From Flavobacteriales bacterium (GTDB lineage Bacteria; Bacteroidota; Bacteroidia; Flavobacteriales_F; PHOS-HE28), in the NCBI GenBank assembly GCA_016700415.1, contig CP065018.1:3044001-3108000 (forward strand): a DNA stretch of 64,000 nucleotides, in the 5' to 3' direction. The notes beneath the pieces were generated by a model that did no database searches, had not been told where the DNA came from, and worked only from the letters and a program-made list of their open reading frames with translations. Made by a program: the position numbers and the translations under genes. This document shows, in pieces, positions 25,586 to 34,193 of the stretch; the stretch's first letter is position 1; each line of letters begins with the position of its first letter.

Positions 25586-25659
25586 GGGTTGGTCACGGTC
25601 GCCAATGGCCGTGGAATTCCGTTGCCAGATGGACATCGCACCTCTTTCGCCGTATTATC

Positions 25660-26268
25660 GTGGTCAATTCCCCCATTTCCGTGGAACGGCCCACAGCACC
25701 CCATACCCATTCACCGCCAACTTGGGTGGACGGATTGCTGCGGAACGACCCGACGGTAATCCGGTCGCTGTATGCGGTTCATTACTCCGCCGTGCGGCAG
25801 TACGTCCTGAAGAACAGCGGCACCGCCGACGATGCGCAGGACGTGTTCCAGGATGCCGTGACGGTCTTATGGATGCAGGTAAAGGAGGGCCGGTTCAATA
25901 CGAATGCGGAACCCGATCCCGGCGGCTTCCTGTTCCGGGTGGCGAAATTCAAATGGCTGGACGTGGTAAGGTCCGCAGCACATCGTAACATGAGGGTGCT
26001 GCATAACGAAAACTCCGTCCCTCATGTGCTCGAGGGCGATCACGACATCGAGGAACGCATCCTGCGCTTGCGCGAGGTCTATGGCAAGCTCGATGACAAG
26101 TGCCGGCAAGTGCTGGACCAGTTCTATTTCGAGCGGAAGGACCTCGCCAGCATCGCCGCGGACATGGGCGTGGAAGAAGAGAGCATCCGCACCATCAAGT
26201 ACCGCTGCATGATGAAGTTGAGGGCATTCCGCCGGACCATCGGCGGCGAAGAACGAAAAGCAAAATGA
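25660..26268 (+). CDS. ECF-family RNA polymerase sigma factor
   Basis: About 202 residues in the sigma-70 ECF layout: region 2 (VIRSLYAVHYSAVRQYVLKNSG...DDAQDVFQDAVTVLW, FLFRVAKFKWLDVVR) and region 4 with the helix-turn-helix (LDDKCRQVLDQFYFERKDLASIAADMGVEEESIRTIKYRCMMKL, quoted here as one block only for its key residues DLASIA and ESIRTIKYR). No ATG fits; GTG 25660 and GTG 25681 are the candidates and I chose the first. Its TGA overlaps the ATG of an anti-sigma-like membrane protein, and a TPR-CHAT protein follows. It is divergent from the beta-helix operon, whose promoter resembles the one before this gene. The start codon is the least certain element. Confidence 0.88.
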   Translation: MVNSPISVERPTAPHTHSPPTWVDGLLRNDPTVIRSLYAVHYSAVRQYVLKNSGTADDAQDVFQDAVTVLWMQVKEGRFNTNAEPDPGGFLFRVAKFKWLDVVRSAAHRNMRVLHNENSVPHVLEGDHDIEERILRLREVYGKLDDKCRQVLDQFYFERKDLASIAADMGVEEESIRTIKYRCMMKLRAFRRTIGGEERKAK

Positions 26269-26999
26269 GCGAAGCCGCATTGCACAAGGACCGGTTCGAG
26301 GCCATCGAGGCCTTTCTGCTCGGCACCATGTCCCCGGAGGCACGCTACCGGTTCGAGCAGGAACTGACAGCCGATGTTGCGTTGCGCGAAGAAGTGGAGC
26401 TGCAGCGGGAGAACACTCTTGCCGTGGAACTTGCGGGCATCACGCGCACGCTGCAAGCTGCACGGGGCGAGCATCGCGGAGCCGGCCCGGCATCCGGAGG
26501 CGGCAACTGGACGACCTACCTGAAATACGCCGCCATGGTGGCCGTGCTCGTCCTTGGCGCCGTCTGGTGGTCGACCAGACCTACTGAGAACGAGCGCCTC
26601 TTCGCGGAATACTATGTGGAGGATCCCGGCCTGCCCGTGCCCATGAGCGCGGTGAACGATCCCGTGTTCCAGGACGCCATGGTGGCATACAAGCTCGGCG
26701 ACTTCGCCGAGGCGCGTACCAAATGGGGCAACCTCCTGCAAGCGGATCCTGGCAACGACACGCTGCGCTTCTACATCGCCAATGCCTACGTTGCTGAAGG
26801 GGACGCGAAGGCGGCGATCCCGTTGTTCCAGGCCGTCGCGGACGCACCCTCTTCGGCATTCCACGACAAAGCCCGCTGGTACCTTGTTCTCGCTTATTTG
26901 CATGAGGGGCGGTTGAACGAGCTTCCCGATACGATCCTGGAGAACGATCCTGTATACGGCGAGCGGGTGCGCGCCATCCGGTCGCGAATTCATTCCTGA
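26265..26999 (+). CDS. Anti-sigma-factor-like membrane protein with TPR repeats
   Basis: A 244-residue protein. The N-terminus (about 10-50: AIEAFLLGTMSPEARYRFEQE...ALREEVE) resembles the cytoplasmic domain of non-zinc anti-sigma factors. One membrane helix lies at about 84-103 (TTYLKYAAMVAVLVLGAVWW). The C-terminal half carries TPR-like repeats (FQDAMVAYKLGDFAEARTKW; FYIANAYVAEGDAKAAIPLF; WYLVLAYLHEGRLNELPD). This topology (sigma-binding inside, TPR outside) suggests it holds the ECF factor and senses an envelope partner. It overlaps both neighbours (ATGA upstream, TGATG downstream), so the three proteins are made together. The anti-sigma role is inferred from gene order and the N-terminal motif. 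Confidence 0.75.
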   Translation: MSEAALHKDRFEAIEAFLLGTMSPEARYRFEQELTADVALREEVELQRENTLAVELAGITRTLQAARGEHRGAGPASGGGNWTTYLKYAAMVAVLVLGAVWWSTRPTENERLFAEYYVEDPGLPVPMSAVNDPVFQDAMVAYKLGDFAEARTKWGNLLQADPGNDTLRFYIANAYVAEGDAKAAIPLFQAVADAPSSAFHDKARWYLVLAYLHEGRLNELPDTILENDPVYGERVRAIRSRIHS

Positions 27000-29900
27000 T
27001 GCGTCGCTTGCTGCTCCTGCTGGCGATATGCGCTTCGATGGGAGCGGGGGCACAGGAACTGGCACGCCGCCACGCGCTGATCGACACAGCGTACAAGGCC
27101 GATCGCCATGCCGAGGTGGCGCGCTTGATCGACTTGCAGCTGAAGGAGGCGGTAGGCACGCCTTGGGAGGACTCCCTCCACTTGTACGTGTACAAATACG
27201 GCCGGGCTTGCCGCAAGCTGAAAGATGCCGATGCCGGCGTGGCGGCCGCCGAACGTGTCTGCGCATTGGTGAAACGGCGCGGCGATCCGGAACATGAGCT
27301 GGCAGCACTCTTCGACCTGAGCTGGATCTACTATGAAGTAGGCCGGATGAAGGAAAGCCTGCGCGTGGATTCCACGGCCGTACAGGTAGCCGAAGGCGCG
27401 CCGGAGATCCCGCTTTCGGAACGCGGACGCGCGTGCCAGTATGTTGCGTTCGATCATTCCGTGCTGGGCGATCACGCCAGCTCGGCGAAGTATGCGTTGA
27501 TGGCATTGGCCCACTATGGGAAAGCGGATTCGATCCCGCCGACGCAATGGTCTGAATCCTACAACGCCGTGGGCACCGCATACCTGCACATGGGCAAGGT
27601 GAACGATGCGGGGCTTTACCTCAACAAGGCGTTGGATGCCTTGGGCGACGGCACCTCGGAGGCCATCCTCACCCGCAAGGCCAGTACTTGCGGCAACCTT
27701 GGCGTGCTGTGGCAGGGTGCGGGGGACTATGCCCGCAGCAAGATACATTACTATGAAGGCCTGCAGATCCTGGACTATCTCATCGCACGGACCACGGATC
27801 CCGCCATGCGGGACGAGGCCATCGTGAACCGGTCGCGGGGGTACGTCAACCTCGCAACGGTGTACCATCAGTACGGCGACGAGGGCCGCGCCCTTGAATT
27901 GCTGCAAATGGCCTGGAACGACCGCAGCAAAGTGCTGGAAGCGGACGACCCGCAACTGTTGGCGGTGCGGGAACGCATGGCCGACGTGGAACTTGCCGCC
28001 GGCGATCTCGGAAAGGCTGAAGAACTCACGCGTAATTACCTGCTTGCCTGCGAACGGAAATTCGGGAAGCAGAGCGAGGAGTACATCCGCGTTTGCTCCA
28101 AGCTTGGCGACATCGCGCTGCGCATGGGGAATGCCGCAAGGGCTGATTCACTCTTCAGCGCGAGCATCGCCGCAGGCTACCTGAACACGGACGCCAACAT
28201 CAACGGCATACTCGCCACCACCTTGCAGACCCGGGCGCGTATGCACGAGGGTGAAGGCCGGAATGAGCAAGCGCTGAACGACCTATTACGGGCCAGGGAC
28301 ATTTTGGTGAACATAAACGGACCCGCGCATTACAAAGTGGCGAGCAGCGACGTACTACTGGCGGAAGCGGCCTTCGGGCAGGGTGATCCCGATGCCGCTC
28401 TGGCCCATTCCCGGCAGGCGTTGGACCTGTTGCAGGACCGCATAACATCGCTCCAAGCCACCAATGCCCCGCAAACCTTCAACGACCCGCACATCCTCCC
28501 GGACGCCATCTATTGGAAGGTGCGTTCGGAACGAAAGATCGCCGGCCCCGGGAAAGTAGGGAAGGAGTGGAACGACGACTTGGACCTCGCGATCCGGGCA
28601 TTGGAGAGGAACAAGGCCGCCGTGCGCGATGAAGCCTCGAAACTGTTGCTCATCGCCGCCCAAAAGAACTTGTTCGACCTGGCCTTGGACGTGGCTGATG
28701 ATCGCTACGCCGGTTCCGGAACGGACGCCGACCTGGAACGATTCATCAACATTTCCGAGGCCGACCGCTCCATCTTGTTGAAGGACCGGCTCAATGGCTT
28801 CGCGGGGCTGCATTTTGCCGGCGTGCCCGATTCCGTCACGGCACGCGAACAAGAACTGTACACGGCCCTCGACTTGGACCCGGAAGACCGTGCCGTCACA
28901 ACGGACATGGCCCGGCGCGAAAAGGCCTATGCGGAGTTTCTCACGGACCTGGAACGGAATTATCCCGATTACTTCAACCTGCGTTATGGCGAACCGCAGC
29001 TGACTTTAGCGGACATCCACAAAAAGCTGCTGACCCCACAACGGCAATTACTGGGCTATGCCAATTCCGGCGAGTACTTGTACGCATGGGTGTCGAGCCT
29101 GGAGGGCGATACCGTTATCCGTCTGGCCAGTGCCGATATCGGCGATGCCGTGAAGGCGTTGAACACCGCGATCATGGCGAGGACCACCGGGCCTTATGCC
29201 GAGGCCGCCTATCGACTGTACCAGCTGGCCATCGCCCCGGTGGAGCACCTGCTCACCAGGCCCGAACTCCTCATCATCCCCGACGGTCCGTTGCATGCCG
29301 TGAACTTCGAGACCTTGCTGACGCGGCCCGGTACCAAGGGGTTCCGGGATCACCTGCTGATCCAACGGCACACGATCGCCTACCTGCTCAGCGCTACCAC
29401 GGCACTGCAATTCGCCGAAATGTCCCGGGAACGCTCCAAAGGCGTGCTCGCCATCGCGCCCGGCTTCACCGACCAGCTGAAGCAGAACTATCTCTCAGGC
29501 GTCAAGGACTCAACGCTTGTGGACCGCGACTATCTTCATTTCGTCCGCCAACCGTTCGCTGAACGCACGGTGCAGGCTCTGGGCACCTCCCTCTCCGCAC
29601 AGGTGTTGACCGGGAATGCTGCCAGCGAAGGGGCGTTCCGTGAAGCGGCTTCACGGTACGGCATCCTGCACTTGGGCACCCATGCGGAAATGAACGCCAC
29701 CTCGCCCATGTATTCGCGACTGGTCCTGACCAAGGACGGCGGTGAGTTGGATCCCGATGATGATGGCTACCTCCACGCCTACGAGATCTATGAGCTCGAC
29801 CTGCGGGCACAACTTGCGGTGCTTACCGCCTGTGCCACCGGAACCGGAAAGGAAGATGCCGGCGAAGGTGTGCGTTCCTTGGGGTACGCCTTTGCCTATT

Positions 29901-30226
29901 CCGGTTGTCCCAGCTTGGTGGTCTCGCTGTGGAACATCGATGAAAAGGTGAGCGCGGAGATCATCGCAAAGTTCTATGAGCACTTGGCGGACGGCATGCC
30001 GAAGCACAAAGCCTTACGCCAGGCCAAATTGGATTTCTTGGCCAAAGCACCGGATGAACTCGGCCTTCCGTATTACTGGGCAGGCATGGTGCTGGTGGGG
30101 GATGTTGAACCCGTGGCACTGGGCCGCACGGGATGGCCCATTTGGGCATGGGCCGTCATAGCAGGGGCGCTGCTATGCCTGTTCTGGTGGCGGAGGAGAA
30201 TGAGAACGGCTCCTTCCCGCTCCTGA
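26999..30226 (+). CDS. TPR-CHAT protein: caspase-like peptidase with C-terminal membrane anchor
   Basis: A 1075-residue protein with a signal peptide (MRRLLLLLAICASMGAGAQE). TPR repeats run from about 30 to 480. A CHAT domain at about 720-1035 contains IIPDGPLHAVNFETLL, the catalytic-type His895 in HLGTHAEMN and Cys945 in LTACATGTG, then VSLWNIDEKVSAEIIAKFY and GLPYYWAGMVLVGD. One membrane helix lies at about 1043-1065 with a positive tail (WWRRRMR). CHAT domains are clan CD cysteine peptidases related to caspases and separase. Here the predicted topology places TPR and peptidase outside the cytoplasm. It is third in the ECF sigma/anti-sigma operon (overlap TGATG), so it may cleave or sense a regulator or surface partner. 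Substrate unknown. Confidence 0.85.
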   Translation: MRRLLLLLAICASMGAGAQELARRHALIDTAYKADRHAEVARLIDLQLKEAVGTPWEDSLHLYVYKYGRACRKLKDADAGVAAAERVCALVKRRGDPEHELAALFDLSWIYYEVGRMKESLRVDSTAVQVAEGAPEIPLSERGRACQYVAFDHSVLGDHASSAKYALMALAHYGKADSIPPTQWSESYNAVGTAYLHMGKVNDAGLYLNKALDALGDGTSEAILTRKASTCGNLGVLWQGAGDYARSKIHYYEGLQILDYLIARTTDPAMRDEAIVNRSRGYVNLATVYHQYGDEGRALELLQMAWNDRSKVLEADDPQLLAVRERMADVELAAGDLGKAEELTRNYLLACERKFGKQSEEYIRVCSKLGDIALRMGNAARADSLFSASIAAGYLNTDANINGILATTLQTRARMHEGEGRNEQALNDLLRARDILVNINGPAHYKVASSDVLLAEAAFGQGDPDAALAHSRQALDLLQDRITSLQATNAPQTFNDPHILPDAIYWKVRSERKIAGPGKVGKEWNDDLDLAIRALERNKAAVRDEASKLLLIAAQKNLFDLALDVADDRYAGSGTDADLERFINISEADRSILLKDRLNGFAGLHFAGVPDSVTAREQELYTALDLDPEDRAVTTDMARREKAYAEFLTDLERNYPDYFNLRYGEPQLTLADIHKKLLTPQRQLLGYANSGEYLYAWVSSLEGDTVIRLASADIGDAVKALNTAIMARTTGPYAEAAYRLYQLAIAPVEHLLTRPELLIIPDGPLHAVNFETLLTRPGTKGFRDHLLIQRHTIAYLLSATTALQFAEMSRERSKGVLAIAPGFTDQLKQNYLSGVKDSTLVDRDYLHFVRQPFAERTVQALGTSLSAQVLTGNAASEGAFREAASRYGILHLGTHAEMNATSPMYSRLVLTKDGGELDPDDDGYLHAYEIYELDLRAQLAVLTACATGTGKEDAGEGVRSLGYAFAYSGCPSLVVSLWNIDEKVSAEIIAKFYEHLADGMPKHKALRQAKLDFLAKAPDELGLPYYWAGMVLVGDVEPVALGRTGWPIWAWAVIAGALLCLFWWRRRMRTAPSRS

Positions 30227-30260
30227 ACGGCCACTTCATTTTTCTCAAGGCGGAAAAGCA

Positions 30261-30288
30261 GAAGCCCCGACCTTCCGGCCGGGGCTTC
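30261..30288. terminator. Bidirectional terminator between CHAT gene and groEL
   Basis: GAAGCCCCG (30261-30269) and CGGGGCTTC (30280-30288) form a perfect 9-bp stem with a 10-nt loop. It lies between the convergent stops of the CHAT gene (30226) and groEL (30312). On the minus strand it is followed by TGCTTTTCC. Confidence 0.75.
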
Positions 30289-30311
30289 CACAACTTGGTA
30301 CGGGGACCGGC

Positions 30312-31952
30312 TTACATCATGCCGCCCATCCCTCCCATGCCGCTCATATCGGGCATGGCAGGGGCCTTCTCTTCCTTCTCATCGCTGATCACGCACTCGG
30401 TGGTGAGGAGCATGGAAGCGATCGAAGCTGCGTTCTCAAGCGCCACGCGGGTCACCTTGGTGGGGTCGATCACACCTGCTGCGAGCAGGTTCTCGTACAC
30501 CTCGGTGCGGGCGTTGAAGCCGAAGTCGGCCTTTCCGTCGCGCACTTTCTGCACTACGATGCTGCCTTCCATGCCGGCGTTGGCCACGATCTGGCGCAAC
30601 GGCTCCTCCAGTGCGCGGCGCACGATGGCGATACCGGTGGTCTCATCGGCATTCTCGCCTTCCATCTTCTCCAGTGACTTCTGGGCGCGGATGTAGGCCA
30701 CTCCGCCACCGGCGACGATGCCTTCCTCCACGGCCGCACGGGTGGCGTGCAGGGCGTCGTCCACGCGGTCCTTCTTCTCCTTCATCTCCACCTCGGTGGC
30801 CGCACCGATGTACAGCACGGCAACGCCGCCTGCGAGCTTGGCAAGGCGCTCCTGGAGCTTCTCCTTGTCGTAATCGCTGGTGGTGTTCTCGATCTGTGCT
30901 TTGATCTGCGCCACGCGTCCTACGATGTCGGCCTTCTTGCCGGCACCGTTCACGATGGTGGTGTTGTCCTTGTCGATGCTGATCTTCTCGGCGGTACCCA
31001 ACATGGTGAGGTCGGCGTTCTCCAGCTTGAAGCCACGCTCCTCGCTGATCACGGTGCCTCCGGTGAGGATGGCGAGGTCTTCCAGCATGGCCTTGCGGCG
31101 GTCGCCGAAGCCAGGGGCTTTCACTGCGCACACTTTCAGGGCGCCGCGGATCTTGTTCACCACCAAGGTGGCGAGGGCTTCACCGTCCACGTCCTCGCTG
31201 ATGATCAGCAGGGGCTTGCCGGTCTGGGCGCTCTTTTCCAAGATGGGGAGCAGCTCCTTCATGGTGCTGATCTTCTTGTCGTAGATCAGGATGTAGGGAT
31301 TCTCCAGCTCGACCTCCATCTTCTCCGCGTTGGTCACGAAGTAGGGGCTGAGATAGCCGCGGTCGAACTGCATGCCTTCCACGATCTCCACTGTGGTGTC
31401 GGTGCCTTTGGCCTCCTCCACGGTGATCACGCCTTCTTTCTTCACCTTGGCCATGGCCTCGGCGATGAGGGTGCCGATAGTGTCGTCGTTGTTGGCGCTG
31501 ATGCTGGCGACCTGCTTGATCTTGGCATTGTCGTCACCCACGGCCTTGCTCATTTTCTTCAGGTCGGCCACCACGGCGGCAACGGCCTTGTCAATGCCGC
31601 GCTTGAGGTCCATCGGGTTGGCACCGGCGGCCACGTTCTTCAACCCGGCGGTAACGATGGCCTGGGCCAGTACCGTAGCGGTGGTGGTGCCGTCGCCGGC
31701 GATGTCGGCGGTCTTGCTGGCCACTTCCTTCAGCATCTGGGCGCCCATGTTCTCCACGGGGTCCTTCAGCTCGATCTCCTTGGCCACGGTCACGCCGTCC
31801 TTGGTCACCTGAGGGGCGCCGAATTTTTTGTCGATGATGACATTACGGCCTTTGGGGCCGAGGGTCACCTTCACGGCGTTCGCGAGTTGGTCCACTCCAC
31901 GTTTCAGGCGGTCGCGGGCGTCTACTTCGAATTGGATCTTCTTTGCTGCCAT
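30312..31952 (-). CDS. groEL: 60 kDa chaperonin GroEL
   Basis: A 546-residue group I chaperonin, which folds proteins inside its double ring with GroES. It shows the classic GPKGRNVIIDKKFGAP near residue 32, the ATP-site AGDGTTTATVLA near 86, and the flexible GGM-rich C-terminal tail (MSGMGGMGGMM). Length is canonical. groES lies upstream on the same strand, but the usual short gap is expanded to 120 nt and carries three palindromes. A terminator follows at 30261-30288. Confidence 0.98.
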   Translation of the reverse strand: MAAKKIQFEVDARDRLKRGVDQLANAVKVTLGPKGRNVIIDKKFGAPQVTKDGVTVAKEIELKDPVENMGAQMLKEVASKTADIAGDGTTTATVLAQAIVTAGLKNVAAGANPMDLKRGIDKAVAAVVADLKKMSKAVGDDNAKIKQVASISANNDDTIGTLIAEAMAKVKKEGVITVEEAKGTDTTVEIVEGMQFDRGYLSPYFVTNAEKMEVELENPYILIYDKKISTMKELLPILEKSAQTGKPLLIISEDVDGEALATLVVNKIRGALKVCAVKAPGFGDRRKAMLEDLAILTGGTVISEERGFKLENADLTMLGTAEKISIDKDNTTIVNGAGKKADIVGRVAQIKAQIENTTSDYDKEKLQERLAKLAGGVAVLYIGAATEVEMKEKKDRVDDALHATRAAVEEGIVAGGGVAYIRAQKSLEKMEGENADETTGIAIVRRALEEPLRQIVANAGMEGSIVVQKVRDGKADFGFNARTEVYENLLAAGVIDPTKVTRVALENAASIASMLLTTECVISDEKEEKAPAMPDMSGMGGMGGMM

Positions 31953-31974
31953 TTTCTTTTTCTGTTTTGGAGTC

Positions 31975-32066
31975 GGGCGCGAGATCTCGCGCCCTTACTG
32001 GTTTTTCTCTGAGCCGGGGCGCGAGATCTCACGCCCTTGCGTGTTGGGGCGATGCATGCATCGCCC
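31975..32066. repeat. Three 20-bp palindromes between groES and groEL
   Basis: 31975-31994 (GGGCGCGAGATCTCGCGCCC, perfect), 32017-32036 (same with one mismatch) and 32047-32066 (GGGCGATGCATGCATCGCCC, perfect). Each is followed by TTAC or TTGC. In RNA each forms a 10-bp stem. They lie within the presumed groESL transcript. Confidence 0.9.
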
Positions 32067-32072
32067 TTGCAC

Positions 32073-32366
32073 TCAGCTCAGCACTGCGTAGATGTCGCTC
32101 TCGCGCATGATCATGTAGTCCTTGCCCTCGAGGTTGAGCTCGGTGCCGCTGTACTTGCCGTACAGGATGCTGTCGCCCACCTTCACGCTCAAGGGGGTCA
32201 CCTTGCCGTCATCGGCCACACGGCCGGTGCCGATGGCGATGACCTTGCCACGCTGCGGCTTCTCTTTCGCGGTATCGGGGATGATGATACCACCTTTGGT
32301 GGTCTCTTCAGCGGCTGCGGCTTCTACGAGTACGCGATCGGCCAGGGGCTTCACTTTGGTCGCCAT
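32073..32366 (-). CDS. groES: 10 kDa co-chaperonin GroES
   Basis: A 97-residue GroES, the lid of the GroEL folding chamber. Typical elements are VKPLADRVLVE at the N-terminus, the mobile loop region EETTKGGIIIPDTAKEKP, VKVGDSILYGKYSGTEL and YMIMRESDIYAVL at the end. Length and order are canonical. The upstream 146 nt to secG contain an inverted repeat but no TAnnTTTG box that I can see, so the chaperonin promoter remains unassigned. Confidence 0.98.
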   Translation of the reverse strand: MATKVKPLADRVLVEAAAAEETTKGGIIIPDTAKEKPQRGKVIAIGTGRVADDGKVTPLSVKVGDSILYGKYSGTELNLEGKDYMIMRESDIYAVLS

Positions 32367-32472
32367 GTTTTGTTGGGTTATTGGGATGATTTACGGATGC
32401 GCGTTCAACGATCACCGTGCCATTGCAGGGGAACTGTCAAAGTCGCCTGAAAGGAATGATGAAGCTGCCGGA

Positions 32473-32495
32473 CCTGTCAGGATCTTGCTGACAGG
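32473..32495 (-). terminator. Inverted repeat after secG, upstream of groES
   Basis: CCTGTCAG (32473-32480) and CTGACAGG (32488-32495) form a perfect 8-bp stem with a 7-nt loop, 17 nt past the secG stop. It may be a weak terminator of the upstream operon or an operator for groES; no U-tract follows. Confidence 0.4.
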
Positions 32496-32512
32496 CTGGC
32501 GGGCCGCCGTGC

Positions 32513-32857
32513 TCACTCGGGGTCCTGTTGGGGGGGGATGGTGATGCTTTCGCTATCACCGGTGGTGGAGGTGGCCGCGTTGGCGTTCGGATTCTCGTCC
32601 AAGGTTATGGGCGCGTCCAAATTGTCGCCCGCCACCGTGGTGCGCTGGAGTGATGCCGAGACCAAACAAAGCACCATCAAGGCGCCCGCGAGGCTCCAAG
32701 TGGCTTTCTCCATGAAATCCGCGGTGCGCTGTACGCCGCCGATCTGCGAGGCCCCTGTGAAGCCTGCGGCAAGCCCGCCACCCTTGGGGTTTTGAGCTAA
32801 AACGACCAAGGCCAACAGGATGGCCAAAATGATGATGATGATGGAAATGGCGACCAT
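32513..32857 (-). CDS. secG: Preprotein translocase subunit SecG
   Basis: A 114-residue SecG, auxiliary subunit of the SecYEG channel. It has two membrane helices (about 3-22 and 53-72) flanking the family signature QNPKGGGLAAGF and the QIGGVQRTADFMEKATW loop. The C-terminal tail after residue 75 is polar, acidic and low-complexity, a common Bacteroidota extension. It begins one nt after the stop of the TPR protein gene, so the two are co-transcribed. Confidence 0.93.
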   Translation of the reverse strand: MVAISIIIIILAILLALVVLAQNPKGGGLAAGFTGASQIGGVQRTADFMEKATWSLAGALMVLCLVSASLQRTTVAGDNLDAPITLDENPNANAATSTTGDSESITIPPQQDPE

Positions 32858-32858
32858 T

Positions 32859-34031
32859 CTACTTGTTCATGCGGCCTTCAAGGGCCTTTGAAAGGGCTGC
32901 GAAGTAAACGCTTTTCTCCGGATGCTTCACTGCCAATCGATCATATACTTCTTTCGCCTTGGCAAGATTGCCCTGTTTCTCGTGTATCCGCGCGAGTGTT
33001 TCGCTTACCAGCCCGTCGTCCTGGAGGCTGCGCTTCGCTGCCTGTTGGGGATTGAAAAATTCCGCTTTTGCCGCTGAAGGCAGGGGAGAGGAGCGCTGGA
33101 TGAACTGCTCCATGATCTCCTGCGGGTCGAGATCCGGTGGATCGGCGGCCACCGTCGACGGCGACACTACTGCCATTGCTGGTGGGATGGCGGCGATCGG
33201 CGGTTGTTCCGGTGCCAGAGGCGCAGTACTGTGAATTTCCGGTTCAGACCGATCCAGCCAATCGGTGAAGCGGAGGCGTGTGTCGGGCGAGAATGAGGGT
33301 GGAGCGGGAGCAGGTGTCTCCTGGATCGGTCCATCTCGTTGGGGATCAGCCATTTCCACGGTGACGTCCAGTACCGGCGGAAGTGTCGGGGCCGCTGGAG
33401 GGAGGATCTCTGGCGGCGGTGCCGCTGTAGCAGGAGGGGCTTCGTATTGGCCCAGATCGTAGCCCGTGGCGAGAATGGCTTCTTTGATCTGCAGTTCCAA
33501 GATGCCCGCTGCGTGGGTGTCCGGCGGCATCTGGGCTTTCTCCGCGACCGGGGAAATGGACGGGGTCGGTGCCGGATCCTTTTGGTCCGGTACGGCGACT
33601 GTGGATCTTTCTTCCGGCAGGGCAGTCTCCGGCACTTCCTGCAAGGCGGACTTGGCCTCTTCTTGCGGCAGTATGGTCCTCAGCAATTCCCGTGGTGCGG
33701 CCTCAAGTCCGTTCTCCCGGATGGGTTCCTTCGGCGGCGTGTCCGTCTGAAGGGGCATTTCGTCTTTCACCACCCGCAATGGAGCGACCCGCTGTTGCTC
33801 CTCCTGACGCACGAGGTCGAACAGCACGGCCCGCGATGGCAGGAATGCGGCAGGGCTGTTTTGGCGGTCATTGGCCAGCACATCGCCCGTCTCATGCTCG
33901 CCCACGGCCAGCAGCAGATGGGCGCCGCTGAACCACGGGAACCGCTCGGCCATGGCGCGCAAGGCCGTGAGATCCTGCTTCGCCACTTGTGAAGGGTCCT
34001 GCAGCAGTTCGGTCAAGCGTTCGCGGTCCAT
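32859..34031 (-). CDS. TPR-ended protein of unknown function with Pro-rich middle
   Basis: A 390-residue protein without a signal peptide. The N-terminus (1-95) is helical (LTELLQDPSQVAKQDLTALRAMAERFPWFSGAHLLLA). Residues 120-310 are a Pro/Ala/Glu-rich disordered region, and the last 60 residues contain a TPR (ETLARIHEKQGNLAKAKEVYDRLAVKHPEKSVYFAALSKAL). I recall comparable proteins next to secG in other Bacteroidota, but no function is known to me. It is coupled to secG (1-nt gap). The start at 34031 is the first Met of the helical N-terminus. Confidence 0.75.
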   Translation of the reverse strand: MDRERLTELLQDPSQVAKQDLTALRAMAERFPWFSGAHLLLAVGEHETGDVLANDRQNSPAAFLPSRAVLFDLVRQEEQQRVAPLRVVKDEMPLQTDTPPKEPIRENGLEAAPRELLRTILPQEEAKSALQEVPETALPEERSTVAVPDQKDPAPTPSISPVAEKAQMPPDTHAAGILELQIKEAILATGYDLGQYEAPPATAAPPPEILPPAAPTLPPVLDVTVEMADPQRDGPIQETPAPAPPSFSPDTRLRFTDWLDRSEPEIHSTAPLAPEQPPIAAIPPAMAVVSPSTVAADPPDLDPQEIMEQFIQRSSPLPSAAKAEFFNPQQAAKRSLQDDGLVSETLARIHEKQGNLAKAKEVYDRLAVKHPEKSVYFAALSKALEGRMNK

Positions 34032-34043
34032 GGTCGATCGGTC

Positions 34044-34191
34044 GATCAGATGATCAGATGATCAGATGATACGTGGTCATGTTGGCAGGCATTCGCCCAA
34101 AGCAAGCACCATGGTCCGTGGTTCGGAGTCCCCGTGCCTATAAACAGGCAATTCATCCTCTGGTCATCTGATCGCCCCATTATCTGATCGG
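34044..34191. repeat. GATCAGAT repeat arrays
   Basis: GATCAGATGATCAGATGATC at 34044-34070 (GATCAGAT units) and inverted degenerate units (GGTCATCTGATCG...TTATCTGATCGG) at 34161-34191 fill the gap between the TPR protein gene and the LptE-like gene. The same units appear inside miaB and near 44381-44420. I see no gene here. Confidence 0.8.
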
Positions 34192-34193
34192 CA

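Noticed and set aside
26124..27581. 485-codon minus-strand frame over the sigma/anti-sigma/CHAT operon
   Set aside because: Arg/Pro/Ser-rich shadow frame; the overlapping plus-strand genes have domain evidence.
30747..32012. 421-codon plus-strand frame across groEL
   Set aside because: Antisense shadow of groEL; it has no family signature, and codon-position bias belongs to the minus-strand gene.
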